DNA of 64,000 nucleotides, taken from assembly GCA_963666035.2 (NCBI GenBank), contig CAXXJI010000011.1, positions 41,784 through 105,783 of the forward strand. The letters run 5' to 3'. The first letter of the stretch is position 1; each line of letters opens with the position of its first letter. The translations under genes and the position numbers were made by a program. Below are positions 1 through 9,414 of this stretch, piece after piece. The stretch comes from CALMFG01 sp963666035 (lineage in GTDB: Bacteria > Bacillota > Clostridia > Christensenellales > CALMFG01). Below the pieces are notes generated by a model that was not told where the DNA came from, did not search any database, and was given only the letters and a program-made list of their open reading frames with translations.

Positions 1-398
1 TCCCGTCAACGGTGGGCATGTTTAAAAAGCTATTCCCCATCTTTTCGCTGGAGGACATCAGTAAGCATCCGGATGAACTGGTGGATGAAGTGGTTTTGGA
101 TATTTACGAAAAACTCTATACCCAGTATCTTGAGGATAAAAAAGCGATCCCTGAGGGCAACCTCATCGAGATGAAATATGAAAAGTTTGTCGAAGACCCG
201 ATGGGCTATCTGCAACAGATATATAGCAGTCTCGGCATTGAAGGCTGGGATGACCAAAAAGAGCACTTCAAAAAATATATTGACGCACAAGCCGGCTATA
301 AGACCAACGGCTATAAGATTGATACCATCAATAAGAAGCGTCTGAATAAACGGCTGTTCTTCCTGTTTAAAAAGTTCGGCTACAGCATGGAAGCGTAA
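1..398 (+). CDS. Sulfotransferase family protein, C-terminal part (5' end outside window)
   Basis: The frame is open to the left edge of the window, so only the last ~132 residues are present; the GTG at 12 is internal. The visible N-terminal PSTVGMFKKLFP resembles the stretch after the 3'-phosphate-binding arginine of Sulfotransfer_3-type enzymes, and IEMKYEKFVEDPMGYLQQIY is the typical 'xxxYExLxxDPxxxLxxIxxFLG' block of PAPS-dependent sulfotransferases, followed by the usual Y.N.Y region. The family moves sulfate from PAPS to carbohydrate, lipid or protein acceptors; the acceptor cannot be told. The P-loop end lies outside. It ends with a terminator, so it is the last gene of its unit. Confidence 0.7.
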   Translation, partial: PSTVGMFKKLFPIFSLEDISKHPDELVDEVVLDIYEKLYTQYLEDKKAIPEGNLIEMKYEKFVEDPMGYLQQIYSSLGIEGWDDQKEHFKKYIDAQAGYKTNGYKIDTINKKRLNKRLFFLFKKFGYSMEA

Positions 399-417
399 AA
401 AAAACAAAACGATAATT

Positions 418-450
418 AAAAGAGCGCAGCTAAACCTTGCGTTCTTTTGT
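418..450 (+). terminator. Rho-independent terminator after the sulfotransferase gene
   Basis: AGAGCGCA (421-428) pairs with TGCGTTCT (438-445) with one G-T wobble, followed by TTTTGTTTT. Confidence 0.7.
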
Positions 451-471
451 TTTGCATGAAAAACGGTATAC

Positions 472-500
472 TTGCGTATCGCAAACGAATACTCTATAAT
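472..500 (+). promoter_or_regulatory. Sigma-A promoter for zapA-mutS2
   Basis: TTGCGT (472-477), 17-base spacer, perfect TATAAT (495-500), 63 bases before the zapA start. Confidence 0.75.
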
Positions 501-563
501 TATGAGTAGTGTTATTATGTAAAGGGTAAAGCACCTACGATTAAAAAAAGCGGGTATTCAGAT

Positions 564-1979
564 ATGGCCAAAAACAAAGTCAAAGTGAATATTGCATCCA
601 AAGCGTACACGATTATCGGTGAGGATTCCACCGAGCATATGATTTCGGTGGGACAGATGGTGGATACGCAAGTGAGGGATATAGCGACGAGTTATCCAGC
701 ATTGAGTGTCTCAGACCGTGCGGTGCTCGCCGCCATCAATGTGGCGGATGAGTATATCAAAACGCGGGAAAAGCTGATGAAAATGGTGGAGGAACTCACC
801 CAGTCAGAGCAGCTTTTAATCGAACGTCTCGAGACATTAACACGGGAATTTGAAGAACTCAAAACCAGCGTGGAGGAAGCGGAAAGGCAGGCGGCTGAAG
901 CGCAATCACAGAAGATGGTGTTTGCGGAAGAATATGCCGAATTGGACGATGCTGAGTCTGTTGAGGAGCTGTCTGAGAGCGCGCCGGAAGACGAGGAAGA
1001 GAAAGACGATGCCTTCAGCGCGGGGGCAGAACCGAACGAAGATGAGCCCGAATTTGATGCATGGGCAAACGAACCGCTTGAGACCGAGCCCGAATCAGAC
1101 GATTCAAAAGATGAATTTGAGGATGCCTTTTATTCGAAGGATATGCCGATAAGCGGCGGGGCCGAGACCACAGAAGAATCAATCATGGATGATGATATAG
1201 CGGAGCCTGCGCTTGAGGATGAGACGATTTCGGGCGATAACGGCGAAGCGGATGTGATGGCGTTTTTGATGTCACGCGATGCTGATGATACGCCTGAGGG
1301 TGATGCTTTTGAGCCCGCGGAAATCGCAGCTGAGGATGAAGAGGAAGATATAGAAGAAGACAGCTCGTCTGAATTGCCTTTTGAAGCCGATGAAGATGAG
1401 GAAGAAGACTTTGCCGGCGAGGAAGCGGCAGTTGATGTGGAGGCTGCTGAGGAAAACCAGACGTGGGAGGAAGACCGGCTCGCAGAAGATGTTTTATCGG
1501 ATCAGCAATCTCCTTTTGAGATGAACGAAATTTCGGATGAAGAAGAAAATGAGGACGACGTGGATGACGATAATGCAGAAGAATGGAATGATGAAGATCG
1601 TCGTTCTGTGTCGGATGAGGAGCGTGAATCCATCGAAAAGCCCATGCTTTTTGAAGACGAATCCTTATTTGACGAACCAAGAAAAGAGACGGACGATTGG
1701 AACGCGGTAAAGGAAACGGAGGAAGAGTCGGACTCGCAAAACGAGACCGAAGCGGAAGAATCTGACGAAAATTGGCAAGGTAACGCATCCGAAGCCGAAA
1801 TACCGGTTGATGATTTCGAAGACGAGGAAACGGAAGAGCGCCCGGAGGAGTATGTGCTGGGCGGGCAAACCAGTTTTAACTTTGGAGAAGCGCCGGAAAA
1901 TCCTGATGAAGAAGAGGAATACCCGGACACAAGTATGCTGGATCATTCCGATTACGGATACCGCGACGACGAAGACTGA
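564..1979 (+). CDS. zapA: ZapA-domain cell-division protein with a very long acidic tail
   Basis: Residues 1-~80 form a ZapA domain (KVKVNIASKAYTIIGEDS, then a helix through VADEYIKTREKL), and ~75-115 are a coiled coil. ZapA binds and bundles FtsZ at the division ring. The position directly before mutS2 matches B. subtilis, where zapA lies a few genes upstream of mutS2. Normal ZapA is ~85-110 residues; this is 471. Residues ~118-471 are a Glu/Asp/Ser-dominated low-complexity stretch with almost no hydrophobic core, predicted disordered, ending in SDYGYRDDED. The reading frame is uninterrupted and the next gene follows normally, so the tail is not obviously an assembly artefact. No strong ribosome site is seen before the ATG. 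The ZapA assignment is firm; the role of the tail is unknown. Confidence 0.8.
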   Translation: MAKNKVKVNIASKAYTIIGEDSTEHMISVGQMVDTQVRDIATSYPALSVSDRAVLAAINVADEYIKTREKLMKMVEELTQSEQLLIERLETLTREFEELKTSVEEAERQAAEAQSQKMVFAEEYAELDDAESVEELSESAPEDEEEKDDAFSAGAEPNEDEPEFDAWANEPLETEPESDDSKDEFEDAFYSKDMPISGGAETTEESIMDDDIAEPALEDETISGDNGEADVMAFLMSRDADDTPEGDAFEPAEIAAEDEEEDIEEDSSSELPFEADEDEEEDFAGEEAAVDVEAAEENQTWEEDRLAEDVLSDQQSPFEMNEISDEEENEDDVDDDNAEEWNDEDRRSVSDEERESIEKPMLFEDESLFDEPRKETDDWNAVKETEEESDSQNETEAEESDENWQGNASEAEIPVDDFEDEETEERPEEYVLGGQTSFNFGEAPENPDEEEEYPDTSMLDHSDYGYRDDED

Positions 1980-2050
1980 AAGCAAAGAAAATAAATAGGA
2001 TAATTGGGGCGTCTTGATCTCGTCCCTTTTTTAGGAAAATCAATCTATCA

Positions 2051-4414
2051 ATGAATAAACGAATCTATAAAGTTCTGGAGTTTGACAAAATAAAAAAAAA
2101 GCTGGCGGATCAGGCGGTCTCGGATTCGGCAAAAAAGCTGGCCGAGAATCTGGAACCCGAAACAGACTATGCCAAGGCCGATCGATTGATGTGTGAAACC
2201 AAAGAAGCGGAGAGCATAACCTTACGTTTTTCGCATTCACCTGTTAATAACTTCAACGATTGCGCGGCAGAAATTAAGCGGATGAAAGCCAAGGGTGTGC
2301 TGAATTGTCGCGAACTTTTGCACCTGGCGGGTGTTTTTAAAGCGGCGAAGACCGCCAAGAGCAATGTCAAGCAGGATGATGAGGGACAGCTGCACCTGCT
2401 GCCTGAAATGGGAGACAGCCTTTTTTTTGACGAAGGTTTTATCCGTAAAATCGATGCCGCAGTGCTGGACGATGAGCATTTGGCGGACGGGGCATCGGAT
2501 GAGCTGTTTCGTTTGCGCCGGCAATTGGCACGCGAGAGCGATAACTTGCGGGATAAGCTGGCGAAATTGACCAAAACAAGCGGTATCAGTGAATATCTGC
2601 AGGATGCGATTGTCACCAGTCGCAACGGCCGATATGTGGTGCCGGTACGTGCCGAGCACAAAAAGGATGTTAAAGGCTTGGTGCACGATCAATCGGCCAG
2701 TGGACAGACGCTGTTTATCGAGCCCGAATTTGTTGTGGAAGCCAACAATAAGATCAAACAGATTGAAGCGGAGATAAAGGCGGAAGAGCGCCGCATTCTG
2801 CAGGCGCTGTCAGAAGCCGCGGCCGTGTTTGTACACGACTTTGCCACGGATGTGGTGATTTTGGCATATCTGGACCTGGTATTTGCCAAGGCGCGTCTGG
2901 CGGGGCAGATGAAGGCGAGTCCGCCCGAATTCAACACCGAGGGCATTTTGCATATCAAAGAAGGACGGCATCCGTTGGTGGATGCCAAAACCGTCGTGCC
3001 GGTCAGCATATTGATCGGTGGTGATTATACCGCGCTCATTATCACCGGGCCGAATACGGGCGGTAAAACGGTGTCCTTAAAAACCTGCGGGCTCTTTCAG
3101 TTGATGGCGCAGAGCGGGTTGTTTTTACCGGCACTCGCCAGTTCCACCCTGCCGGTATTTAAACAGGTTTTTGCGGATATCGGGGATGAGCAGAGCATTG
3201 AACAGAGCCTGTCTACCTTTTCATCACATATGAAAAACATTATCCCGATTCTGGAGCAGGCCGATGAAAGTTCTTTAGTTCTCCTAGATGAGCTTGGGGC
3301 AGGCACTGATCCGGCCGAAGGTGCGGCGCTGGCCATGAGCATTCTGGAACACATTCAAACCAGCGGTGCTTTTGTGATGGCCACCACGCACTACAGTGAG
3401 ATCAAGGCGTTTGCCATGGCCGAGCCCGGCTATGAAAATGCCAGTATGGAGTTTGACTTAAAAACGCTGTCGCCCACGTACCGCCTGCGCATGGGCATTC
3501 CGGGGTTATCCAATGCGTTTGAGATATCCAAAAAACTCGGCATCACGGATTCTGTGATCGAGAAGGCAAAAAGCCATATGAGCGAGGAGCGTACGCGCTT
3601 TGAGGCGCTTTTAAACGAAGCGGCGGCATCCAAAGAAGCGGCTCAGAAGAAAATTGAGATTGCCGAGGGCTTTAAGCGCGAAAGTCAGAGCCTGAAGGAC
3701 AAGGCACGGGTACAACAGGAAAAGGCCGAGAAAAAGGAGCAGGACATTTTAAGAAAAGCAAGGGAAGAGGCCGCGGACATCATTCGTCTGGCCAAAGCGG
3801 AAGCGGAGGATGTGATTTCCGAGCTGAAAAAAGCCAAGCTGTCCGCCGACTCGATGCGCGAACGTACTGAGGCCATTTCCGAAGCGAGAAGCAAGCTGGA
3901 AAAAAACGCGAAATCGCTGAATGCGGCGCTGAAAGCGCAAGGGAAGAAACCGAAAGAAAAGGATGTCGCGATTGCGGTCGGCGACGAGGTGAAGCTGATC
4001 GGCATTGGTACATCAGGCACCGTGGTGTCCGTGCCGGACGAAAAAGGAAACTTCACCCTCCAAGCCGGTGTTATGAAGCTGACGTCCCATATTTCCGAAA
4101 TTGAATCGATCACATCGGCCAAAAAAACATCCTTGCAGGCACAGCACCGCGTCATCAAATCGGCGACAGTCGGGAAGATGGAAGTGGATATCCGCGGGAT
4201 GACCGTGGATGAAGGGATTTTGGAGATCGATAAATATCTGGATGATATCAGTTTGACCGGCTTAAAGGAAGTCTGTGTGATTCACGGAAAAGGCACAGGT
4301 AAACTGAGGGTCGGCATCCATGCGTTTTTAAAAAGCAACAGCCGTGTGGATCATTTCCGGCTGGGCGAATATGGTGAAGGAGATGCGGGTGTAACCGTGG
4401 TGACACTCAAGTAA
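2051..4414 (+). CDS. mutS2: Endonuclease MutS2 (ribosome/recombination quality factor)
   Basis: Full-length MutS2 of 787 residues. It has the core/lever domain at the N-terminus, Walker A GPNTGGKT near residue 333, Walker B LVLLDELGAGTDPAEG near 410, a long charged coiled coil (~510-630), a KOW-like segment, and a C-terminal Smr nuclease domain (~709-787) with VDIRG and HGKGTGKLR. The MutS2 family lacks the mismatch-recognition domain; it suppresses homologous recombination and in B. subtilis binds collided ribosomes. It lies 71 bases after zapA, probably in the same transcript, and 5 bases before the DUF523 gene. Confidence 0.95.
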   Translation: MNKRIYKVLEFDKIKKKLADQAVSDSAKKLAENLEPETDYAKADRLMCETKEAESITLRFSHSPVNNFNDCAAEIKRMKAKGVLNCRELLHLAGVFKAAKTAKSNVKQDDEGQLHLLPEMGDSLFFDEGFIRKIDAAVLDDEHLADGASDELFRLRRQLARESDNLRDKLAKLTKTSGISEYLQDAIVTSRNGRYVVPVRAEHKKDVKGLVHDQSASGQTLFIEPEFVVEANNKIKQIEAEIKAEERRILQALSEAAAVFVHDFATDVVILAYLDLVFAKARLAGQMKASPPEFNTEGILHIKEGRHPLVDAKTVVPVSILIGGDYTALIITGPNTGGKTVSLKTCGLFQLMAQSGLFLPALASSTLPVFKQVFADIGDEQSIEQSLSTFSSHMKNIIPILEQADESSLVLLDELGAGTDPAEGAALAMSILEHIQTSGAFVMATTHYSEIKAFAMAEPGYENASMEFDLKTLSPTYRLRMGIPGLSNAFEISKKLGITDSVIEKAKSHMSEERTRFEALLNEAAASKEAAQKKIEIAEGFKRESQSLKDKARVQQEKAEKKEQDILRKAREEAADIIRLAKAEAEDVISELKKAKLSADSMRERTEAISEARSKLEKNAKSLNAALKAQGKKPKEKDVAIAVGDEVKLIGIGTSGTVVSVPDEKGNFTLQAGVMKLTSHISEIESITSAKKTSLQAQHRVIKSATVGKMEVDIRGMTVDEGILEIDKYLDDISLTGLKEVCVIHGKGTGKLRVGIHAFLKSNSRVDHFRLGEYGEGDAGVTVVTLK

Positions 4415-4419
4415 AAAGG

Positions 4420-4860
4420 ATGGCAAGTATTGGAATCAGCGCTTGTTTAGCCGGGCGTGCCTGCCGATATGACGGCAAATCAAAGACAAATGAAGAGATG
4501 ACAGAGCTTGCGAGGTCTGGGGATGCGATCATTTTCTGTCCTGAATCCTTGGGCGGGCTTCCTATTCCAAGGCTGCCGGCCGAAATCATCGGCGGCAATG
4601 GCAACGATGTGCTGGACGGAAAAGCAAAAGTGATGAACAAAGCCGGTGAAGACGTGACAAGCATGTTTGTTGACGGTGCCGAGCGGGTGCTGTCGCTGTT
4701 GAAGTTCAACGGAGTCACCCATGCATATATGAAAGAAAGATCGCCTTCGTGCGGTGTAAAAGAGATTTATGATGGAACATTTTCCGGACGGATCATTGGC
4801 GGACCGGGTGTGACCACCGCGCTTTTGCTGCGAAACGGCATCACCGTAGAAGCGCGTTAG
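4420..4860 (+). CDS. DUF523 family protein
   Basis: 146 residues matching DUF523 throughout: an N-terminal ISACLAGRACRYDG, CPESLGGLPIPRLPAEI in the middle, MKERSPSCGVKEIYDG, and GxGVTTALL at the end. The conserved cysteines (C9, the CPE cysteine, SPSCG) suggest metal or cofactor binding, but the biochemical function of the family is not settled. The ATG lies 5 bases after mutS2, with AAAAGG just upstream, so it is translated from the mutS2 message. Confidence 0.85.
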   Translation: MASIGISACLAGRACRYDGKSKTNEEMTELARSGDAIIFCPESLGGLPIPRLPAEIIGGNGNDVLDGKAKVMNKAGEDVTSMFVDGAERVLSLLKFNGVTHAYMKERSPSCGVKEIYDGTFSGRIIGGPGVTTALLLRNGITVEAR

Positions 4861-4886
4861 AGCAAAATATGCATGTGAATATTTGG

Positions 4887-4949
4887 TTAAACTTAAACAT
4901 TTGCCCTTTTAACCGCCTTAAGTTTGGTTTATATTTAAGATGGTATAAT
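4887..4949 (+). promoter_or_regulatory. Extended -10 promoter and inverted repeat before the two-component genes
   Basis: An extended -10 TGGTATAAT lies at 4941-4949 with no good -35. Upstream, AAACTTAA (4889-4896) and TTAAGTTT (4918-4925) form a perfect 8-bp inverted repeat, and TTAAAC is tandemly repeated at 4887-4898. This could be a regulator-binding region, possibly for autoregulation. Confidence 0.5.
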
Positions 4950-4985
4950 AATAATGCAAATTAACGATAAAAGAGGTGCACCGAT

Positions 4986-5669
4986 ATGAAAAAAGATCTG
5001 GTTTTGATGATTGATGACGACAAAAACATCTGCAATGTGGTGCGGATGTACTTGGAAAAGGACGGATATGAAGTTGAAACCGCACAGGATGGCGTTCAGG
5101 GCTTAAAGAAATTCGAAGCCAGAAAGCCGGATCTTATATTGCTGGACATCATGATGCCCGGCAAGGACGGCTGGGAGGTCATCCGCGAGGTGCGTGCCAA
5201 AGCGAGTGTACCCGTGATTATGCTTTCAGCCAAAGGCGAAACATTTGATAAAGTGTTGGGGCTGGAACTTGGCGCCGATGATTATATCACCAAACCCTTC
5301 GAGCCCAAAGAGCTTTTGGCGCGGGTCAAAGCGTTGCTTCGCCGAACCAAAGAATCGCAGACTGAGGATACCGAACTTATTTTTCAGGACCTGTCAATCA
5401 ATATCGCCAACTACAAGGTGGTGTTCAACGGCAAAGAGCTGGAGATGCCGCCGAAGGAAATTGAGCTTCTGTACTTTTTGGCACTGAAAGCCAACCGTGT
5501 GTTCACGCGAGAGCAGCTCTTGCAGCAGGTTTGGGGATTTGACTTTTTTGGGGATTCCAGAACCGTGGATGTTCACATCAAGCGTATCCGCGAGAAACTG
5601 TTTAACGAGGATAAAAACTGGCAGATTAAAACCGTTTGGGGTGTGGGATATAAGTTTGAGGTCAATTGA
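4986..5669 (+). CDS. OmpR/PhoB-family response regulator
   Basis: 227 residues. The receiver domain has the acidic cluster D10-D12, phospho-acceptor D54 in LLDIMMPG and K103 in ITKPFEP; a winged-helix DNA-binding domain (~130-225) ends GVGYKFE. RR of this type are phosphorylated by their partner kinase and bind direct repeats near promoters. AGAGGTG sits 8 bases before the ATG. The gene overlaps the kinase start by one base (TGATG), so the two are translationally coupled. The downstream HtrA-type protease suggests an envelope-stress or cell-wall role, by inference only. Confidence 0.93.
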   Translation: MKKDLVLMIDDDKNICNVVRMYLEKDGYEVETAQDGVQGLKKFEARKPDLILLDIMMPGKDGWEVIREVRAKASVPVIMLSAKGETFDKVLGLELGADDYITKPFEPKELLARVKALLRRTKESQTEDTELIFQDLSINIANYKVVFNGKELEMPPKEIELLYFLALKANRVFTREQLLQQVWGFDFFGDSRTVDVHIKRIREKLFNEDKNWQIKTVWGVGYKFEVN

Positions 5670-7102
5670 TGTTTAATTCCATTTTTGGGCGGCTTTTTAC
5701 CACCACAGTGCTGGTCATTTTGGTCGCGCTGCTTTTGGCGGTTTCCTTGTCCGCCTATTTAGTTAGGGTGGAATATCTCGACGATACATCATATGACATG
5801 GAAGCTTATCGTGAGGAGTTGAACGAAGCTTACCTTGCCAGCGATATGCCTTCGGTTTCCAATATCAATTTTTTTCAGGATATTCTTCGGTTTGCCTACG
5901 AACACGATGTTTTAGTGGTTATTTTCGATCAGGCCGGCGGCATCTGGTGGTTTTCGCCCAGCGATATCGCCGATGATGTGATGCTGAATCCGGATGACCG
6001 CGATTTTAACGCATTACGCATTCAAGCATTGGACGGGCATAAGATTTCCAAGATATTCGGGCAGGATAAGATCATGGATGTGCCGGTGGTCGGTTATGCC
6101 GCCCCGCTCGAAAATGAATACGGACAAATTATCGGTGCGGTCGCCATGTTTGAAAAAATGGGCGATTTAGCTATTCTATTCAATTCCATCAACAAGCAGT
6201 TTATGATCTCGGCGGTGGTCTCATTTGTCGTCGCGTTTCTTTTGATACTGGCGATTGCGCGGTCCATCACCCGGCCGATCAACGAAGTAACCCGGTCGGT
6301 GAAATCTCTGGCAAAGGGAGATTATTCTACCCGAGTGGAATACAAGGGGGAGGATGAGATATCCTACCTTGCGAATTCATTTAACGAGATGGCAAAGGAC
6401 CTTGAAAATCATGAGACATTGCGCAACTCGTTTGTCGGCAATGTATCGCACGAACTGCGAACCCCGCTGACTTCGATTACCGGCTTTATTCAGGGTGTGA
6501 TGGACGGAACGGTGCCGAAAGAGGAGCAGGATAAATATCTCGGCATCGCATTGGCCGAAACCAAACGGCTTAACGCGCTGATTACTGACCTGATGGAGCT
6601 TTCCAAAGTGGATTCAGGCAAATTCCCCATCCGGCTGACGGCTTTTGATATCAACGAACTATTGCGCATCACACTTTTGTCTTTCGAAAAACGCATTGAT
6701 GAAAAATGTTTGGATGTTTGGGTGGATTTTGAAGCCGAAAACATCTATGTGGCGGCGGATAAGGACAAGATTACGCAAGTCGTAACCAACCTCATCGATA
6801 ATGCCATCAAGTTCAATGCGGACAATGGCGTACTGCGCATTTCAACGGTTTTACGGAAAAACAAAGTGATCGCCAGAATTACCAACACTGGCGAACCGAT
6901 TTCGAAGAAGGATAAGGAATTTATTTTTGAACGCTTCTACAAGGCGGATCAATCGCACAACCGAGATATACCGGGGACAGGAATTGGGCTGTCTTTGGTA
7001 AAAAAAATACTGGCCCAGCACGGCGAAAGAATTTGGATTGAAGATACACCGACCGAAACCACGTTTGCATTTACCCTGGAATCGGCAAAAACTTTTAAGT
7101 AG
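5669..7102 (+). CDS. Sensor histidine kinase (HAMP, HisKA, HATPase)
   Basis: Starts at the ATG overlapping the regulator stop; a TTG one codon earlier is also possible. TM1 is ~8-30, the extracellular sensor ~32-165, TM2 ~178-200, HAMP ~200-250, dimerisation/phospho-acceptor NVSHELRTPLTS with His261, then an ATPase domain with N-box VTNLIDNAIKFN and G-box PGTGIGLSLVKKI. The extracellular part resembles the divergent single-PAS-like sensors of Firmicutes kinases; its ligand is unknown. It acts with the preceding regulator. Confidence 0.93.
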   Translation: MFNSIFGRLFTTTVLVILVALLLAVSLSAYLVRVEYLDDTSYDMEAYREELNEAYLASDMPSVSNINFFQDILRFAYEHDVLVVIFDQAGGIWWFSPSDIADDVMLNPDDRDFNALRIQALDGHKISKIFGQDKIMDVPVVGYAAPLENEYGQIIGAVAMFEKMGDLAILFNSINKQFMISAVVSFVVAFLLILAIARSITRPINEVTRSVKSLAKGDYSTRVEYKGEDEISYLANSFNEMAKDLENHETLRNSFVGNVSHELRTPLTSITGFIQGVMDGTVPKEEQDKYLGIALAETKRLNALITDLMELSKVDSGKFPIRLTAFDINELLRITLLSFEKRIDEKCLDVWVDFEAENIYVAADKDKITQVVTNLIDNAIKFNADNGVLRISTVLRKNKVIARITNTGEPISKKDKEFIFERFYKADQSHNRDIPGTGIGLSLVKKILAQHGERIWIEDTPTETTFAFTLESAKTFK

Positions 7103-7132
7103 ACGGGTGATCAAAGCAGAATCGGAGGGAAT

Positions 7133-8365
7133 ATGAGCGAGCATTATGATTTTGAAAGCACACCTGCTGAGCAGATGAAAAAAACCAGCCGGAAACCCCG
7201 CGGCAAAGCGGGTTTGCTGGTGATCCTGATTGTGATTTGCCTTTTGGCCGGAGTGGCGCTGGCCGCGTGGGTATCCAGCCTTGCGCGAAGAGACACCAGA
7301 TCAGCTCAGGCAACCCCTTCTCCAACCGTCAGCGACGAAGCACAGGCAGAGGAAGCGTCGGAACTAGAGGTGATTTTGGGTGGGGAAGCGCCGTCAATAT
7401 CGCAGGCAAATAATCCGGTGGTTGAAATCGCCGAAAGCATGGGACCTGCTGTGGTGGGAGTACGCACCAGTGTGCCCGAATTTGAGGTGGGACGGCCTTT
7501 GCAGGAAGTGGATTATGCGTACGGTTCCGGATTCATTGTCAGTGATGACGGATATATCGTCACCAACCACCATGTGATTGAAGATGCCGAACGGTATACC
7601 ATCATTATGAGCGACGGCAGCGAATATCAGGCTGAACTGATCGGAAGCGACAGCTATTCTGATATCGCGGTGCTCAAGATTGACGTTAACCAAGCTGATT
7701 TGACGGTTTCGCCGATTGGTGATTCGGACATGGTGCGGGTCGGCGAATTGGCAGTAGCCATCGGATCTCCTTTGGGTGAATATTTGAGCAATACCGTGAC
7801 GGTGGGGTATATTTCGGCAGTCAACCGAGAGGTGGACGGCAGTACATATCTGCAGACCGACGCGGCCATTAATCCCGGCAACTCGGGTGGACCTTTGATG
7901 AACAGCCAGGGTGAGGTTATCGGTATCAATGCGCTAAAATCGTACCTTGCGGGATTTGATGAGTATGGTATTCCGATTGCCACCGAAGGCATCGGATTTG
8001 CCATCCCCATCAATGATGCGATGGAAGTGGTGGAAAAAATCATTGCGACCGGCTGGGTACAGCGTCCGGGAATCGCCATCGTTTACTACCCTATGACACG
8101 AGACGACGCATATATTTGGGATGTGCCCTACGGCGGTCTGGTGGAGGAAGTGACACCGGGCGGCCCGGCGGATATCGCAGGCATCGAGGTCAATGATATT
8201 ATTATCGCGGTCAACGGGAAAGAATTAACCGATCCGGATACGCTGCCGGATATCATTCAGGACTACGGCGTAGGTACAACCGTGACGCTGACTGTATGGC
8301 GAGAGACCAAACAAAAAGAAATTGATGTGTCCGTGACGATCGGTGACCTAAACGAGATGAATTGA
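7133..8365 (+). CDS. Membrane-anchored HtrA/DegP-type serine protease with PDZ domain
   Basis: 410 residues. There is a cytosolic basic N-terminus (KTSRKPRGK), one TM helix ~27-47, a low-complexity linker, a trypsin-like S1C domain and one PDZ domain (~310-405). The triad is visible: His147 in VTNHHVIED, Asp177 in YSDIAVLKI and Ser251 in NPGNSGGPL. The family degrades or refolds damaged extracytoplasmic proteins and is often under two-component control. It follows the kinase by 30 bases and is probably in the same operon, as in walRK-htrA type clusters. Confidence 0.93.
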   Translation: MSEHYDFESTPAEQMKKTSRKPRGKAGLLVILIVICLLAGVALAAWVSSLARRDTRSAQATPSPTVSDEAQAEEASELEVILGGEAPSISQANNPVVEIAESMGPAVVGVRTSVPEFEVGRPLQEVDYAYGSGFIVSDDGYIVTNHHVIEDAERYTIIMSDGSEYQAELIGSDSYSDIAVLKIDVNQADLTVSPIGDSDMVRVGELAVAIGSPLGEYLSNTVTVGYISAVNREVDGSTYLQTDAAINPGNSGGPLMNSQGEVIGINALKSYLAGFDEYGIPIATEGIGFAIPINDAMEVVEKIIATGWVQRPGIAIVYYPMTRDDAYIWDVPYGGLVEEVTPGGPADIAGIEVNDIIIAVNGKELTDPDTLPDIIQDYGVGTTVTLTVWRETKQKEIDVSVTIGDLNEMN

Positions 8366-8372
8366 AAAAAAT

Positions 8373-8412
8373 AAAAAGCTTGGAGCGAAGCGTGCTCCAA
8401 GCTTTTTTTATT
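8373..8412. terminator. Bidirectional terminator
   Basis: The 12-bp perfect stem AAAGCTTGGAGC / GCTCCAAGCTTT with A and T tracts on either side serves the protease gene (+) and the converging lipoprotein gene (-). Confidence 0.9.
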
Positions 8413-8424
8413 TGTTTTTTAGGT

Positions 8425-9414
8425 CTATTCGATATCCGAAATAAAACCCCAAATTCCCGATTGACTGGACTGTACCGATGCTTGCGGCACAGCCGAATAG
8501 GAAGCGGTCAACACAGTTTCTTCGGGTGTTTTTCCGCTGCCCAGCGTGACCAGCGCGTCATACAGCGCGGCCGACATATCATCCACCAAAGTGACGATTA
8601 AAAGATCGACATAGCCGTCTACAGCGCTGATATAGCCGTTCTTGGAGCCACTGACCGATACACGATAGATATGACCCGCCGCTCCGGTTTTTTCATTTAA
8701 ACCGAAGGATTCCAGTACTTCATTGATACTCGCATCCAACGTGGAGTTGGAGTTGTAGATGGCGCTGGCGTCAGGATATCGCATCAGCACACTGGTAAGG
8801 CCGGAAGACGCTAAACCGGGGTTCCATTCGGAATACACCTTGACCACTGTGATGTTGCTGACAAGGTCGATGACTTCGTGGAAACCCTTGGATGCCGCGA
8901 CGGCATTGGGGTTGTCATCGGGTCCGACGATTTCGATGACGACATGATTGTTGCCGTTGTCGTTTTCTGCAATCGCCTGCGCGGCGGCTTTGCCTTCTCC
9001 CGCGGCATCATATCCGACGGAATAGGCGACCTGATCGCTGCTTGGCAGTCCACGTTCAAAAAGCACCACCGGGATTTCAGCAGAGGCGGCGGCCTGCAAA
9101 CTGGCCGCTATTTCGGTTTGGCTGACAGGGCATACAGCCAGCACATTGACGCCGTCCGCAATCAGTGCATTAATCTGACGCTGCTGGGCGTTGTAATTGC
9201 CCGAAGCGTTGGAAACAGTCAAGCTGTATCCGTCCGCATCGGCCATTTTTGTGATATCATCAATCATTTTTTCGGTCATACCAATGGCATCCGAAGTGGA
9301 AACACCGATCACCGGCGTCTGTATCAGTGCCAGCTTTTTACAGCCCGTTAAAGAGCCGGACAATAAAAAGACGGCGAGAATCGCGAATAGCGTATACTTT
9401 TTGGTTGTGGACAT
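8425..9414 (-). CDS. Sugar-binding-type ABC lipoprotein (periplasmic-binding protein fold), orphan
   Basis: 329 residues. A lipoprotein signal ends SGSLTGC (Cys25), followed by a RbsB-like periplasmic-binding-protein-4 fold: IDDITKMADADGYSL, the repeated 'QINALIADGVNVLAVCPV' block, IPVVLFERGLP and a C-terminal lobe with DASINEVLESFG. Family members deliver sugars or signalling ligands to ABC importers. No ATPase or permease gene is nearby, so it either serves a distant transporter or senses a ligand. Strong GGAGGAAG ribosome site; monocistronic by context. Confidence 0.82.
   Translation of the reverse strand: MSTTKKYTLFAILAVFLLSGSLTGCKKLALIQTPVIGVSTSDAIGMTEKMIDDITKMADADGYSLTVSNASGNYNAQQRQINALIADGVNVLAVCPVSQTEIAASLQAAASAEIPVVLFERGLPSSDQVAYSVGYDAAGEGKAAAQAIAENDNGNNHVVIEIVGPDDNPNAVAASKGFHEVIDLVSNITVVKVYSEWNPGLASSGLTSVLMRYPDASAIYNSNSTLDASINEVLESFGLNEKTGAAGHIYRVSVSGSKNGYISAVDGYVDLLIVTLVDDMSAALYDALVTLGSGKTPEETVLTASYSAVPQASVQSSQSGIWGFISDIE

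Noticed and set aside
1183..1930. Long open frames on the minus strand across the zapA tail
   Set aside because: They are shadows of the repetitive Glu/Asp codons; no ribosome site or family similarity.
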